The translations under genes and the position numbers were made by a program. Positions 1 to 8,348 of a stretch of 28,814 bases of DNA are shown here, one piece after another; positions within the stretch are counted from its first letter, which is position 1, and each line of letters starts with the position of its first letter. Under the pieces are notes generated by a model. It had not been told where the DNA came from. It saw only the letters and a program-made list of their open reading frames with translations, and ran no database searches. Origin of the DNA: a virus. The stretch is taken from IMG/VR virus record IMGVR_UViG_3300047319_000981, positions 1 to 28,814 of that record; one strand, written 5' to 3'.

Positions 1-42
1 AGGAATAACCAGCAGGAAAACCACATGCATTCCGCGCACATA

Positions 43-68
43 TAACGGGAGTACCAGTACTCCCGTTA
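43..68. repeat. Perfect 11-bp inverted repeat (hairpin)
   Basis: The arms TAACGGGAGTA (43-53) and TACTCCCGTTA (58-68) are perfectly complementary around the loop CCAG. It lies downstream of the two minus-strand genes that end at 155 and could stop or stabilise their transcript. No T-run follows on either strand, so it is not a textbook intrinsic terminator. A protein-binding dyad is the other possibility. The rest of 1-154 holds no gene that I can support. Confidence 0.6.
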
Positions 69-154
69 ATCGGCACATGGGGTGGTGCTTAATGGGGGGG
101 CCATTGGTTTTCGGACGCGTCCGGGACGGCGCGGGACGGCGGTCGTCACACGTC

Positions 155-337
155 TCAGACCTCGTCCCACGGCACCTCCTCGACCTCCCCCCAGTCGAAT
201 CGCAGGCGCGGCGGCGGAATCCCGATGCGGGCCAGGCGGCAGTCCGTGCAGCGGCAGTGCTTCGTGGGGTGCTCGTGGTCGTGGACATCGCGCGCGCCGT
301 ACATCTCCTGTACGGCGAGGTCAGTCGCGGCGCACAT
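155..337 (-). CDS. Small His/Cys-rich protein, unknown function
   Basis: This is a 60-aa frame starting at the ATG at 337-335 and ending at the TGA at 155. The middle carries a cluster of possible metal ligands (HDHEH, then HCRCTDC) followed by an acidic, Trp-containing tail (DWGEVEEVPWDEV). It overlaps the end of the upstream helix-turn-helix gene by 17 bases, as expected for a coupled two-gene unit. I do not recognise the family. The metal-binding idea is inferred from residue spacing only. A much longer upstream extension of the same frame exists, but it runs antisense through the helix-turn-helix gene and the operator region, so the short form is preferred. Confidence 0.5.
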   Translation of the reverse strand: MCAATDLAVQEMYGARDVHDHEHPTKHCRCTDCRLARIGIPPPRLRFDWGEVEEVPWDEV

Positions 338-506
338 AGCCCCCCATCCCCAGGGCTCGCAGCGCGCGCTCGATGGCGCGCCGCTTCCGCGGCTTGGTGT
401 TGCCACCATCGAGATACTTGCCGACCGTTCGAGGGTCGACGCCGCCCGCATAGCCCGCGACGACGACGAGCTCAGACGGATCCAGTTCGGGGGGGTCCTG
501 CGACAT
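321..506 (-). CDS. Small helix-turn-helix regulator
   Basis: This 61-aa protein consists almost entirely of a compact DNA-binding fold. The stretch ELVVVAGYAGGVDPRTVGKY resembles the AGVDPRTVxKYL helix-turn-helix seen in LacI/Cro-like phage regulators, and it is followed by a basic helix (PRKRRAIERALRALG). There is no dimerisation or effector domain, so it would be a minimal repressor or Cro-type protein. It is transcribed away from the late block, and two dyads lie just upstream of its ATG (513-547), suggesting autoregulation. No Shine-Dalgarno is visible. The hexamer TACACT preceded by TGC lies 5 nt before the ATG, so its mRNA may be leaderless. Function is inferred from the fold; its targets are unknown. 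Confidence 0.7.
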   Translation of the reverse strand: MSQDPPELDPSELVVVAGYAGGVDPRTVGKYLDGGNTKPRKRRAIERALRALGMGGYVRRD

Positions 507-511
507 GACTT

Positions 512-547
512 AGTGTAGCATGTACACTTGCTGCATATGGTACATAT
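512..547. promoter_or_regulatory. Operator-like dyads and extended -10 upstream of the small HTH gene
   Basis: Two short inverted repeats are packed together: GTGTA-gcatg-TACAC (513-527) and ATATG-gta-CATAT (535-547). On the minus strand, TGC followed by TACACT (517-512) reads as an extended -10 element 5 nt before the ATG of the helix-turn-helix gene. The first dyad overlaps that -10, which suits autorepression. On the plus strand, TAGAAA (572-577) sits 6 nt before the GTG of the 584 gene, but no matching -35 is visible. The dyads are seen directly; their role is inferred. Confidence 0.45.
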
Positions 548-583
548 CGGGCACCTGTAAGCGACACATCGTAGAAATATCGC

Positions 584-883
584 GTGGGCCTTAAGGTCGA
601 CGCGGAGGCATTCGAGGCCGTATCGGCAACGATGCGGGCATCCGGCATTCGTGCTGTCGAGTACGAACGCGATGGATCCATCCGCCGTGTGGAATGGTTC
701 AGAGCGGGCGACTCGGAGCCGCCTGAGACCGAGCGGACGCCGCCCTCCAGCGAAGTCGTTCGCGCACACGCCCCAACGGAGCCCGCGCGCTTCGATGACT
801 CGGACCTATGCGACATCGTCGAGGAGACGCCCAGCGACCGCGTTGCGCGCGAGGTCCTCGAGCTGTCACGGCGGGCCGGATGA
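584..883 (+). CDS. Small hypothetical phage protein upstream of portal
   Basis: This is a 99-aa acidic protein with an N-terminal helix (VDAEAFEAVSATMRASGIRAVEYERDG) and a charged, disordered-looking middle. The GTG at 584 is used because the downstream ATG at 632 would discard a plausible helix, but neither start has a clear ribosome-binding site. Its TGA overlaps the next ATG by 4 bases, and that gene leads directly into portal. Small genes in this position are often packaging or virion-assembly accessories. I do not recognise this one and cannot call it a small terminase. Confidence 0.6.
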   Translation: MGLKVDAEAFEAVSATMRASGIRAVEYERDGSIRRVEWFRAGDSEPPETERTPPSSEVVRAHAPTEPARFDDSDLCDIVEETPSDRVAREVLELSRRAG

Positions 884-1161
884 GCGTCCCTGTGGCTGAC
901 ATCGAGAAGCTCATGGAGCTCATGTCTCGTCACGAAATCGACGAGCTCTCGTGGAGCGGAATGGTGGCGGTCAGCAACTCCGTCGGCAGCATGAATGTCG
1001 ACCCGGTAACCGTCACCCTCCGGAAGTCTCGCCACCGCCCGCCCGCCGCTCAACTCGCAGAGCCCGACCTGGCGAAGCACCTGGAGCCGCTGCCAAACGA
1101 GCCGTGGAACGCCATCCCGCAGGAAGACGTCGACAACTGGGCCGAGAAGGCGGGGGTATAA
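880..1161 (+). CDS. Small hypothetical phage protein, adjacent to portal
   Basis: This 93-aa protein begins at an ATG that overlaps the upstream stop (ATGA) and ends one base before the portal ATG. The N-terminal half (VADIEKLMELMSRHEIDELSWSG) is helical and leucine-rich. The C-terminal half is polar and proline-containing. The arrangement indicates co-translation with portal. The family was not recognised, and no domain or catalytic motif can be seen. Confidence 0.65.
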   Translation: MSVPVADIEKLMELMSRHEIDELSWSGMVAVSNSVGSMNVDPVTVTLRKSRHRPPAAQLAEPDLAKHLEPLPNEPWNAIPQEDVDNWAEKAGV

Positions 1162-3081
1162 ATGCCCATCCAAGGCGACCAGACGCGCAAGAAGGTCCTC
1201 GTCCAGAACCCGACGAAGGACACGGCGCGCAAGTACCACCGCTGGTGGCTGGAGAAGCCCGACGACGCGTTCAAGGGCGTCTTTTCCGTCTGCGAGGACA
1301 TCCTGACGAACCTCGCGGTGCGCCGGCGCATGAACTACTTCTTCGCCGCCATCTACAACGACACCGGCGCGGGCTTCATGGCCAGCCGGCACACGAATCT
1401 CTACTACAACCGCACCGCGCTCGACGGCAACGCGATGTTGAATAGCAACATCTCGCTCAACGCGCTGCAGAACTGCATCGACACGGCCACGGCGCTCATC
1501 GCCAAGAACAAGCCCAAGCCGCAGTTCATCACGGACGGCTCGACGGACTACGCGGAGAAGGTCCGGGGCCAGCGGCTCACAAAATACGTGGGTGGCGTCT
1601 TCGACGAAACGAAGCTCTACGAGAAGGCGCAAACGGTCTTCCGTGACGCGTGTGTCTACGGCACCGGCGCGCTCAAGATTATCAAGGACGAGGACGAGGG
1701 GGAGCTTCGCATCGAAAATCTCTTCATCGAAGAGCTCCTAATTGACGACCTCGAGGGGATGCACGAGGATCCGCGGCAGATCCATCAGCGCAAATTTCGC
1801 CAGCGTGACGAGCTCATTGCGGAATTTCCGGAGCACGCGGAGTACATCCGTGGGGCGGAGCAGGTCGCCGGCGGGACGGCCACGGCCAGCACCGCGGACA
1901 TCATCCCCGTCGTCGAGTCTTGGCACCTCCGGAGCGGCAAGAAAGCCAAGGACGGCGCGCACGCGGTCTCCATCCAAAATCGCACGCTCTTTCACGAAAA
2001 GTACGACAAGGACTATTTCCCCATCATCTTCTTCCGCTGGGCCCGCCAAACACTGGGCTTCTGGGGGCGCGGCATCTGCCACGAGGCATGGAAGCTCCAG
2101 CGCGAGCTCGACATCGTGCTGCAGACCATCCAGCGCGCGCAGCGGCTCATCTCTGGACCCATCATCCTGGTGGAGAACGCCAGCCAGGTGGTGGAGGACA
2201 CCATCACGTCCAACAAGCTGGCCAAGATTGTCCAGTACTCGAACGTCAAGCCGGACATCCTGACGCCGCCGTGCGTGCAGCCGGAGCTGTACCAGCACGT
2301 CGAGTTCCTAGAGCAGCGCATCTACAACGTGACCGGCGTGCCGCAGTCGACGGCGCAGGGCGTGAAGGACCCGACGCTGAAGAGCGCCGTGGCGCAGCGC
2401 GAAGCGATGGACGAGAAGCAGGGTCGGTTCCAGCTCGTCTCCCAGCAATGGGAAGACATGTTCTTGGCCGTGTCGAAAATCGTGGTCGACATGAGCGCCG
2501 ACCTATCGAAGAAACACCCGGAGTTGTTCGTGCTGGCCAAGGGCTCGGACGGCGCGGAGCGCATCGACTTCAAGAAGGCGCAAATCGACATGGACCGCTG
2601 CCGGCTCCAGTGCTTCCCCATCTCGGGCCTGCCATCGACGCCCGCCGGTCGGCTCGACCAGCTCATGGATTACGCGCAGGCCGGATACGTCTCGCGTGAG
2701 CAGGTCATGGACATCGTCGATTGGCCGGACCTGCGCGGCACGGTGGACGTCGCGCTGGCCCCCTACCGCACGATCCAGCGGGTGCTTTCCGACATCAAGG
2801 AGGAGGGCAAATACAAGGAGCCGGACATCTACATGAAGCTGGGCCTTGCCTATCAGATGGCATGCCAGGAGGTCGGCGTAGCTGAGAACGAGCACGTCGA
2901 CCCCGAGCACGTGGACATGATCCGCAAGTTCGCCGACGCGGTGAAGGACCTCATCGACTCCGAGGCCGCGAAGCAATCCGCGGCGCAGCAACAGCAAGGC
3001 GGCCAGATCCAGATGGGAACTGCCGCGCAGGCCGGACAACAGCAACTGCCCCCAGCCGCGGCCATGCCGCAAGCAGCGTAA
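1162..3081 (+). CDS. Portal protein (podovirus type)
   Basis: This is a 639-aa portal candidate, which would form the ring at the capsid vertex through which DNA enters and leaves. The N-terminal part (WWLEKPDDAFKGVFSVCEDI) and the segment YGTGALKIIKDEDEGELRIE match the general pattern of portals of short-tailed phages. In that pattern a conserved YGTG/A-type strand precedes residues that build the wing domain. A long helical region follows (about 310-420), including VTGVPQSTAQGVKDPTLKSA, typical of the portal stem/crown helices. The C-terminus is Gln/Ala-rich and disordered. Length and position before a scaffold and a capsid gene agree with this call. It was identified by pattern recognition, not by a search. 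Confidence 0.85.
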   Translation: MPIQGDQTRKKVLVQNPTKDTARKYHRWWLEKPDDAFKGVFSVCEDILTNLAVRRRMNYFFAAIYNDTGAGFMASRHTNLYYNRTALDGNAMLNSNISLNALQNCIDTATALIAKNKPKPQFITDGSTDYAEKVRGQRLTKYVGGVFDETKLYEKAQTVFRDACVYGTGALKIIKDEDEGELRIENLFIEELLIDDLEGMHEDPRQIHQRKFRQRDELIAEFPEHAEYIRGAEQVAGGTATASTADIIPVVESWHLRSGKKAKDGAHAVSIQNRTLFHEKYDKDYFPIIFFRWARQTLGFWGRGICHEAWKLQRELDIVLQTIQRAQRLISGPIILVENASQVVEDTITSNKLAKIVQYSNVKPDILTPPCVQPELYQHVEFLEQRIYNVTGVPQSTAQGVKDPTLKSAVAQREAMDEKQGRFQLVSQQWEDMFLAVSKIVVDMSADLSKKHPELFVLAKGSDGAERIDFKKAQIDMDRCRLQCFPISGLPSTPAGRLDQLMDYAQAGYVSREQVMDIVDWPDLRGTVDVALAPYRTIQRVLSDIKEEGKYKEPDIYMKLGLAYQMACQEVGVAENEHVDPEHVDMIRKFADAVKDLIDSEAAKQSAAQQQQGGQIQMGTAAQAGQQQLPPAAAMPQAA

Positions 3082-3084
3082 TGA

Positions 3085-4089
3085 ATGCCAATTAGCGTAG
3101 ACGCGTCTCGACCGGTGCGCACCGTCGACACCTCAGGCAACACCATCAGCACGAGCACCAACGGCGCGGCCCCCGTGCGGTCCGTCGACACGGTGGGTCG
3201 TGCGGTACAGGAAGACGCCGCCAAGGTGGCCGAGCAGGCTGCCGGCGGCAAGTTCCCGAACGGCGAGGCCCCCAAGGAAGGCGAAGCCGCGACGCCAGAT
3301 GCCGAAGAGAAGCCGCCGACTGGCGACGCCACGCGACGCGTCTGGCTCGAAGCGCAGAAGTCCAGGCGCCGCGCCCAGGAGATGGAGAAGAAGGCCTCGG
3401 AGAACCTGAAGCGCTCCGAGGCATTCGCGAAGGTCCGAGAACTCGCGGCGTCCGGTGAGGATCCGGTCGCCATCCTGCGAGAGGCGGGCCTCGACGAGGC
3501 GGACTACTACCAGAAGCTCACGCAGTTCGCGCTGTCGGACAAGGCGAAGAAGCCAGAGGACCCGGTCCAGAAGGAACTTCGAGAGCATAAGGAGCGCCTC
3601 GACAAGTACGCCAAGGACCTAGAGGTACAGACAAAGACGCTCGAGGACGAGAAGTCGCTTGCCCAACACAATCGCGCCATCTCCGAGCACGTCATCCCGC
3701 TCTTGCAGGCCAACCCGGACCGCTTCGAGGCGCTCTTTGCCGAATATGGGCAGAATGCCGCCGTCGAGGTCTACCGGACTGTTTGGGAGATCTACCAACG
3801 GACCGGCAAGGCGAGGAAGTTCGATGAAGTCGCCGACGAGATGGAAGCATATTGGAGCGAGACAATTGACAAAGGCATCCAGGCAGCTAGTAAACTAAAG
3901 AAGTTCCAGAACCGCTTTGCTCAAAGTGGGGACGGACCAGGACAACACCTCGACCGCATTGAAAATCGCCGGTCGGTGACTCTGAGCAACAAACCATCCG
4001 CGGCCCCGTCGCCACAGGTGCAGCCTGCGCCATCGCGCAAGCTGACTTGGGACGAGCGGACCGCGGAGATCCTCAAGCGGTTCGCCTAG
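3085..4089 (+). CDS. Capsid scaffolding protein
   Basis: This 334-aa protein is strongly charged and mostly helical. It has a disordered Pro/Glu/Thr N-terminus, a coiled-coil centre (roughly residues 80-215, rich in KxxExL patterns) and a basic C-terminal helix (LTWDERTAEILKRFA). Short basic C-terminal helices that bind coat protein are typical of podovirus scaffolds. It sits between portal and major capsid, the standard place for this gene. The ATG at 3085 is three bases after the portal stop. An overlapping ATG at 3081 opens only a four-codon frame. It is expected to be absent from, or lost from, the mature head. Confidence 0.8.
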   Translation: MPISVDASRPVRTVDTSGNTISTSTNGAAPVRSVDTVGRAVQEDAAKVAEQAAGGKFPNGEAPKEGEAATPDAEEKPPTGDATRRVWLEAQKSRRRAQEMEKKASENLKRSEAFAKVRELAASGEDPVAILREAGLDEADYYQKLTQFALSDKAKKPEDPVQKELREHKERLDKYAKDLEVQTKTLEDEKSLAQHNRAISEHVIPLLQANPDRFEALFAEYGQNAAVEVYRTVWEIYQRTGKARKFDEVADEMEAYWSETIDKGIQAASKLKKFQNRFAQSGDGPGQHLDRIENRRSVTLSNKPSAAPSPQVQPAPSRKLTWDERTAEILKRFA

Positions 4090-4139
4090 GCACTTAGGCC
4101 AGGTGCGGGCTGCGTGAGGAAGCTCACGGAGTTATCGCC

Positions 4140-5444
4140 ATGGCCTTCGGCAATGACGCGGTCGTCAATTCCATTGCGCTCACGCAGGGCGCAGCGGACG
4201 CAATCCTCAAAGAGATTTACTCCGACGACGGAGTAACCGATCAGTTTTTCCGGGAGAACCCGTTCTTCGGTTTGATGCCGAAGAAAGAGGACGTCACCGG
4301 TAGGTTCTTCGAGCAGCCCGTATGGGCGAGCGCCGGGCAGGCGCAGAGCCGCACGTTCGGGTCTTCGACCTCTGGTCCAGGCCTTCAGAGCATGTCGGGC
4401 ATCTCCGGCGAAGCGCCGTTCACGTTCCTCGTCCCCAAGGTCGAGAACATGGCGGTCGCGAACGTCAGCACGAAGCTGATTGCCGAGTCGTCCAGCACCA
4501 AGGGCGCGTTCGTCGACATGGTTCGGGCCATCGCCGACAACCAGATGCAGCAGCTCATCAACGACACGTCCATCGGCTTGTTCCGCGGCGCGGACATCAA
4601 CCGTGGGCAGGTCGGCGGGAGCGTCGCAGGTACCACGCTGACGTTCGCCAACCCATCGGACGCCGTCTTTTACGAGCTCGGGATGTTCCTTGAGTTCGCG
4701 GCGAACCCGACCGGTACAACCGTCCGCGCGCTCGCGTCGAACAACACTGACGCCCACATCACGGCCCTCGATTATGTCGGTGGCCAGGCAACGATTGCGT
4801 GGACCGGCTCCGGTACACAGACGCTCACCGCGAACAACGTCGCGCTTGGCGACTACATCTACCGCGCGGGCGACAAGTCGCTCGGCTTCAACGGCTTCCT
4901 CGACTGGATCCCGTATGGTGGCGTCGGCTCGGGCGACAGCTACCTTGGCGTCAACCGCTCGAAGCAGGCCGTGCGCCTCGCCGGCTCGTACCTCGACGGA
5001 ACGCAGGGAAACCTGGAAGAGGTCCTGGAGAAGGCCATCAACCGCGTGGCGCTGTTCGGCGGCAAGCTGACGCACTTCATCATGCCCTATGGGCAGTTCA
5101 CGGCTCTGGCGAATGCGCAGGGCGCGAAGGTGCAACTCGTCAACGTCAAGAGCGCAGAGGCTGACATCGGCTTCGAGGGCATCGAAATCACCGGCGCGAA
5201 CGGCAAGGTGGTCTGTCTTCCGGACCGCTACTGCCCGTCGAACACCATCGCCGGCGTGAACATCAACACCTGGAAGCTCATCTCCGTCGGCAAGGCGGTC
5301 CGCACCTGGCAGGAGGACGGCAAAGTCTGGCTCCGCTCCTACAACCAGAACGGGATGGAGATCCGGTTCTACTCGCTTGCGAACCTCGTGTGTCGCGAGC
5401 CGCGCGCAAACATCAACGTTCGCGTCAACCCGATCACCATCTAA
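4140..5444 (+). CDS. Major capsid protein
   Basis: This 434-aa protein is placed directly after the scaffold gene, and its composition is typical of a coat protein. An N-terminal arm (QGAADAILKEIYSDDGVTDQ) leads to a core with many small residues. Towards the C-terminus come the strand-rich segments FGGKLTHFIMPYGQFTALAN and VWLRSYNQNGMEIRF. The order N-arm, helix (VDMVRAIADNQMQQLIND), insertion of beta-rich sequence, then a P-domain-like end fits an HK97 fold. An ACGGAG sequence stands upstream of the ATG. A stable hairpin follows the gene, consistent with a separately maintained, abundant message. The exact capsid family was not identified. Confidence 0.85.
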   Translation: MAFGNDAVVNSIALTQGAADAILKEIYSDDGVTDQFFRENPFFGLMPKKEDVTGRFFEQPVWASAGQAQSRTFGSSTSGPGLQSMSGISGEAPFTFLVPKVENMAVANVSTKLIAESSSTKGAFVDMVRAIADNQMQQLINDTSIGLFRGADINRGQVGGSVAGTTLTFANPSDAVFYELGMFLEFAANPTGTTVRALASNNTDAHITALDYVGGQATIAWTGSGTQTLTANNVALGDYIYRAGDKSLGFNGFLDWIPYGGVGSGDSYLGVNRSKQAVRLAGSYLDGTQGNLEEVLEKAINRVALFGGKLTHFIMPYGQFTALANAQGAKVQLVNVKSAEADIGFEGIEITGANGKVVCLPDRYCPSNTIAGVNINTWKLISVGKAVRTWQEDGKVWLRSYNQNGMEIRFYSLANLVCREPRANINVRVNPITI

Positions 5445-5454
5445 CGGGCCGGGA

Positions 5455-5481
5455 GGCAGCCGCCATAACTGGCGAGCTGCC
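5455..5481 (+). promoter_or_regulatory. Hairpin after the capsid gene
   Basis: GGCAGC-CGCC (5455-5464) pairs with GGCG-a-GCTGCC (5471-5481) around the loop ATAACT, giving a 10-bp GC-rich stem with one bulged A. Flanking GGGA/TCCC can extend it. It lacks a T-tract, so it is more likely an RNA-stabilising or attenuating element than a full terminator. It separates the capsid gene from the next gene, whose own ribosome-binding site (GGGAGA, 5492-5497) follows. Confidence 0.55.
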
Positions 5482-5501
5482 CCCTCCCTCAGGGAGACAC
5501 C

Positions 5502-6140
5502 ATGGCGAATCGTTATCAGTGGCAGTTCAACGGCTCACTCAAACCTAAGATGAGCCAAATCGAGGGATTCGTGTCCATTGGGACCGGGGGCCTCCTCAAC
5601 GCAATCCCCGCATATCCCCTCTTCCCGGTCGCGACCGGGGCAACCGGTGGCGTGGCCGGCTCCGTCCAGACAGGCGTCCCGCTCGCCCTACTGCCTGGGC
5701 AGGCGACCGCCGGCGTTCCGACAGGGTGGCAGGGCGTCGGGTTCTCCGGCGCTATCGGGCTTCTCGGCGCCGGGCTAGATGGGATTCAGCGTGTGGCCAC
5801 TGGGCTATACGCGCTGAAGCTGTCCGACGACTGGGTGCGTCTCGACTCGGTGCAGGTCAATTACCTCATCGGGGCTTCCGGCGTGTACACCGGCACCGTC
5901 GGGACCATCGGCTTCTCGGGCAGCCCGATGCAGTCGGTGGACTGGAACCTCGTCCAGCACACGGTGGGACTGGGCAACACCGTGATGACCGGAGGCATGA
6001 CGCTTCCGTTCTATCCAGGCATGAATCCGAAGAACACTATTTGGATCCAGTTCACCAAGCAGGGTCCTTACGAGCTCGCCAACGGTGACGGGTTCTTCAT
6101 CGACCTGCGCCTGCGCGACACCCAGTCAGGGGTGCCGTAA
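5502..6140 (+). CDS. Probable virion protein after the capsid gene
   Basis: This 212-aa protein is rich in Gly, Thr and Val with predicted beta structure and no charged helices. Examples are GTGGLLNAIPAYPLFPVATG and WVRLDSVQVNYLIGASGVYTG. The start is well defined by a strong GGGAGA ribosome-binding site. Its location immediately after the major capsid protein suits a head decoration or fibre protein, but no family is recognised. The stop overlaps the next ATG (TAATG). Confidence 0.65.
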   Translation: MANRYQWQFNGSLKPKMSQIEGFVSIGTGGLLNAIPAYPLFPVATGATGGVAGSVQTGVPLALLPGQATAGVPTGWQGVGFSGAIGLLGAGLDGIQRVATGLYALKLSDDWVRLDSVQVNYLIGASGVYTGTVGTIGFSGSPMQSVDWNLVQHTVGLGNTVMTGGMTLPFYPGMNPKNTIWIQFTKQGPYELANGDGFFIDLRLRDTQSGVP

Positions 6141-6421
6141 TGCCAGCGCCTGCAGACATGGCGCTTCTCATCGGGAAGCGCCTGGACAAGAAGGGCGGCG
6201 GCGAGAAACCGACCGACGAGCCGTATCCCATGGAGGATACGGAGGACGGGGACGGGGACGCAGAGAAGGACGCGGTGGAGGACTCCGCCATCGCCGACTT
6301 CATGGCCGCCAAGGACCCGCAGACGGCGAAGGCCGCGCTGAAGGACTTCTTGGCTGCGTGCTACCCGCAGCTCGCGGACGACGAACCGGAGGAAGAGCCC
6401 GCGCCAGAACCGGAGGCGTAG
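6140..6421 (+). CDS. Small very acidic phage protein
   Basis: This 93-aa protein has a short basic start (IGKRLDKKGGGEK), an Asp/Glu-rich centre (DTEDGDGDAEKDAVED), one helix (AIADFMAAKDPQTAKAALKDFLAACY) and an acidic tail. Small acidic genes between capsid and connector genes are common in phages of this kind and often concern head assembly, but this role is inferred. It is translationally coupled to its upstream neighbour through TAATG. Confidence 0.65.
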   Translation: MPAPADMALLIGKRLDKKGGGEKPTDEPYPMEDTEDGDGDAEKDAVEDSAIADFMAAKDPQTAKAALKDFLAACYPQLADDEPEEEPAPEPEA

Positions 6422-6424
6422 CGG

Positions 6425-7144
6425 ATGACTACGACCCTCGGCAACATCATCGCGGAGGTGCGGCAGCGGGCGGACATCAAGGTCAGCCAGCACACGACCG
6501 ATGCTGACCTGACGACGATGATCAACCAGTCGTTGTGCCAGCTCGACATGATTCTCGTGTCGAAGTTCAGCGACTACAAGCTGTCGAGCGACATCCTCAG
6601 CGCCTCCGCCACGGATGGATCCATCGCGCTGTCGGGGCTTTCAAAAACGTTTTTGAAGCTCCGCGGCGTCGATGTCCGTTACAACGCCAGTGACCCGGAC
6701 GGGTACCTCGAGATCCACGAGTACTCGTTCCAGCACCGCAACCGGAAGCCGTACCTTGCTGGGGCCTCCTACGGCGGGTTCGGACCCAGCAGCGTGAGCT
6801 ACCGGCTCCAGGGCTCGAACATCATCATTGCCCCGGTCGCCCTGGCCACGCAGTGGACCTACCGCATTTGGTACACGCCGGACTACGTGCCGATGTCCGC
6901 CACCACGGACCCCATGCCGACCTACATGGATGTCCAGGGCTGGTTCGAATACGCGGTGGTCGACTGCTGCATCAAGGTCCTCGCGAAACAGGACCTCGAC
7001 CCATCGACGTTCATGGCGCAGAAGGCCGAGGTCAAAGACCTCATCATGCAGCTCGCGGCACCGAACCGGAACGCGGGCGAGCCCAAGTCCGTGGTCGACT
7101 CGCGCTTCTGGGACAGTGGCTGGGGTTATGGGCACGACTGGTAA
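6425..7144 (+). CDS. Head-tail connector (adaptor) protein
   Basis: This is a 239-aa protein. The N-terminal helix (LGNIIAEVRQRADIKVSQHTTDADLTTMINQSL) followed by mixed beta strands is the usual start of portal-binding adaptor proteins. A C-terminal helical region (GWFEYAVVDCCIKVLAKQDL, then FMAQKAEVKDLIMQL) is also a familiar feature of this class in podoviruses. It would form a ring below the portal and receive the tail. The position after capsid genes and before nozzle and fibre genes agrees. The gene begins 3 bases after the upstream TAG. The family assignment rests on pattern memory. Confidence 0.7.
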   Translation: MTTTLGNIIAEVRQRADIKVSQHTTDADLTTMINQSLCQLDMILVSKFSDYKLSSDILSASATDGSIALSGLSKTFLKLRGVDVRYNASDPDGYLEIHEYSFQHRNRKPYLAGASYGGFGPSSVSYRLQGSNIIIAPVALATQWTYRIWYTPDYVPMSATTDPMPTYMDVQGWFEYAVVDCCIKVLAKQDLDPSTFMAQKAEVKDLIMQLAAPNRNAGEPKSVVDSRFWDSGWGYGHDW

Positions 7145-7479
7145 TGGCACTCCGGCCATTCGTCCGCATTCGCCTGGGTCCTAACGATGAGCCAACGAGC
7201 AAACACATCAACCTGGTGCAGGACAATGTCGCCGACGCGCTTGCGCAAATCCAAGGCCCCAACGTCCTGCAGAACGTCCGTCTCGTCCCCAGCGGCATCA
7301 ACTACATCAACCACGGCCTGGGTAGCCCGCTGCAGGGGTGGAGCGTGTGCCGCACCCACGGGACCGGGACCGCTGCGCAGGTCTGGGATGTCCAGGACGC
7401 CAACACGCCGCGCGGCTCTCGTCAGCAGCTCTACTTGATGACCAGCGCCACAGGGACGTTTGACCTGGAGATTTTCTAA
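7144..7479 (+). CDS. Small virion protein, possible tail component
   Basis: This 111-aa protein begins at a TAATG overlap. The sequence is beta-rich, with a central QDNVADALAQIQGPNVLQNV helix and a C-terminal half of short strands (GWSVCRTHGTG, QQLYLMTSATGTFDLEIF). The ending resembles the small baseplate or fibre-associated proteins often found before fibre genes in short-tailed phages. The function is not established. The next gene again starts at TAATG. Confidence 0.6.
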   Translation: MALRPFVRIRLGPNDEPTSKHINLVQDNVADALAQIQGPNVLQNVRLVPSGINYINHGLGSPLQGWSVCRTHGTGTAAQVWDVQDANTPRGSRQQLYLMTSATGTFDLEIF

Positions 7480-8348
7480 TGCCGACCACGTCCACAAACA
7501 TGGGGCTCATCGTTCCGGTGGCCAGCACGGGCGTCACCGGCACGGGCGACCCCGGCCCCGGCTATGCGACGAATATCAGCAACGACTTGCTGAACACCAT
7601 CGACGCGCACGACCACTCGTCGGGCAAGGGCGTGAAGGTCACCCCCGCTGGATTGAACATCAACGCGGACATGTCCGTCGCGAGCAACAACGTCACGGAC
7701 CTGCGCGCCGCGCGGTTCACCTCGCAGGCATCGGGGCTGGTCGGTGGAAGCGACGTGTCGGAGGTCTACGTCAAGTCTGGTGACCTGTGGTTCGTCAACA
7801 GCGCCGGCGTGCAGGTGCAGGTCACCGCGGGCAGCTCGCTCGCCACCGGTTCGCCGGGTGGCCAGGGGGTAGCCGGACCGGCAGGGGCGTTCTCCGGCAC
7901 GGTCAACGTCCCCACGGCGCTATGGCAGCCCACCGGCGCATTCTCCGGCACGTACAAGGTCACGTCCTGGCTCAACACGCTCTCCTTGGCATCCGGTGGC
8001 TTCACCGGCGTGCCGATGGCCTACGCCATCACGCCTGGCTACGGCACCGTCATCAGCGTCCTCGCGAATATCCTCGGCTACGACGGCGGCACGGTCGCGG
8101 GGGACGTGGATCTCAAGGGCACCTACATCGGCAGCTCCGGCACCGTGTCCTTCCCAGGAACGGCCACGTACGTGGGCACGTTCACGACTTGTTACACACA
8201 GCTGAGTCGCGTCGCGACCGGGTGGGGCTTCTCGCTCCAGCCGACCGGCTCGCAGGTGGCCTTGACTGTCTCCGTGCCTACGGGTGGCATGTCGGGCCCC
8301 GTCCGTTTCGTGATGACGGCGCAGGTCACGGAAAGGGGCTGTCCGTAA
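7479..8348 (+). CDS. Tail fibre / appendage-like protein
   Basis: This 289-aa protein has an N-terminal part (YATNISNDLLNTIDAHDHSSG, then GLNINADMS and TDLRAARF) matching the IDxHDHS...KG pattern seen at the start of many phage appendage proteins. It continues into a short collagen-like Gly-X-Y stretch (GSPGGQGVAGPAG) and a beta-rich C-terminal domain. In that domain AFSGT occurs twice before different strands. Such proteins usually form trimers and contact the cell surface. It may be a minor fibre or a link to one. No catalytic depolymerase motif is evident. Confidence 0.65.
   Translation: MPTTSTNMGLIVPVASTGVTGTGDPGPGYATNISNDLLNTIDAHDHSSGKGVKVTPAGLNINADMSVASNNVTDLRAARFTSQASGLVGGSDVSEVYVKSGDLWFVNSAGVQVQVTAGSSLATGSPGGQGVAGPAGAFSGTVNVPTALWQPTGAFSGTYKVTSWLNTLSLASGGFTGVPMAYAITPGYGTVISVLANILGYDGGTVAGDVDLKGTYIGSSGTVSFPGTATYVGTFTTCYTQLSRVATGWGFSLQPTGSQVALTVSVPTGGMSGPVRFVMTAQVTERGCP

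Noticed and set aside
43-68. Intrinsic terminator
   Set aside because: The stem is strong, but no T-tract follows on either strand; retained only as an inverted repeat.
472-1632. 386-aa minus-strand open frame across the small genes and portal
   Set aside because: It crosses three coupled plus-strand genes and the operator region; composition is typical of an antisense shadow.
4086-5135. Long minus-strand open frame opposite the capsid gene (349 aa)
   Set aside because: It is composed of Arg/Val/Leu/His-rich low-complexity text expected from the antisense of a GC-rich gene, has no domain, and lies fully within the well-supported capsid gene.
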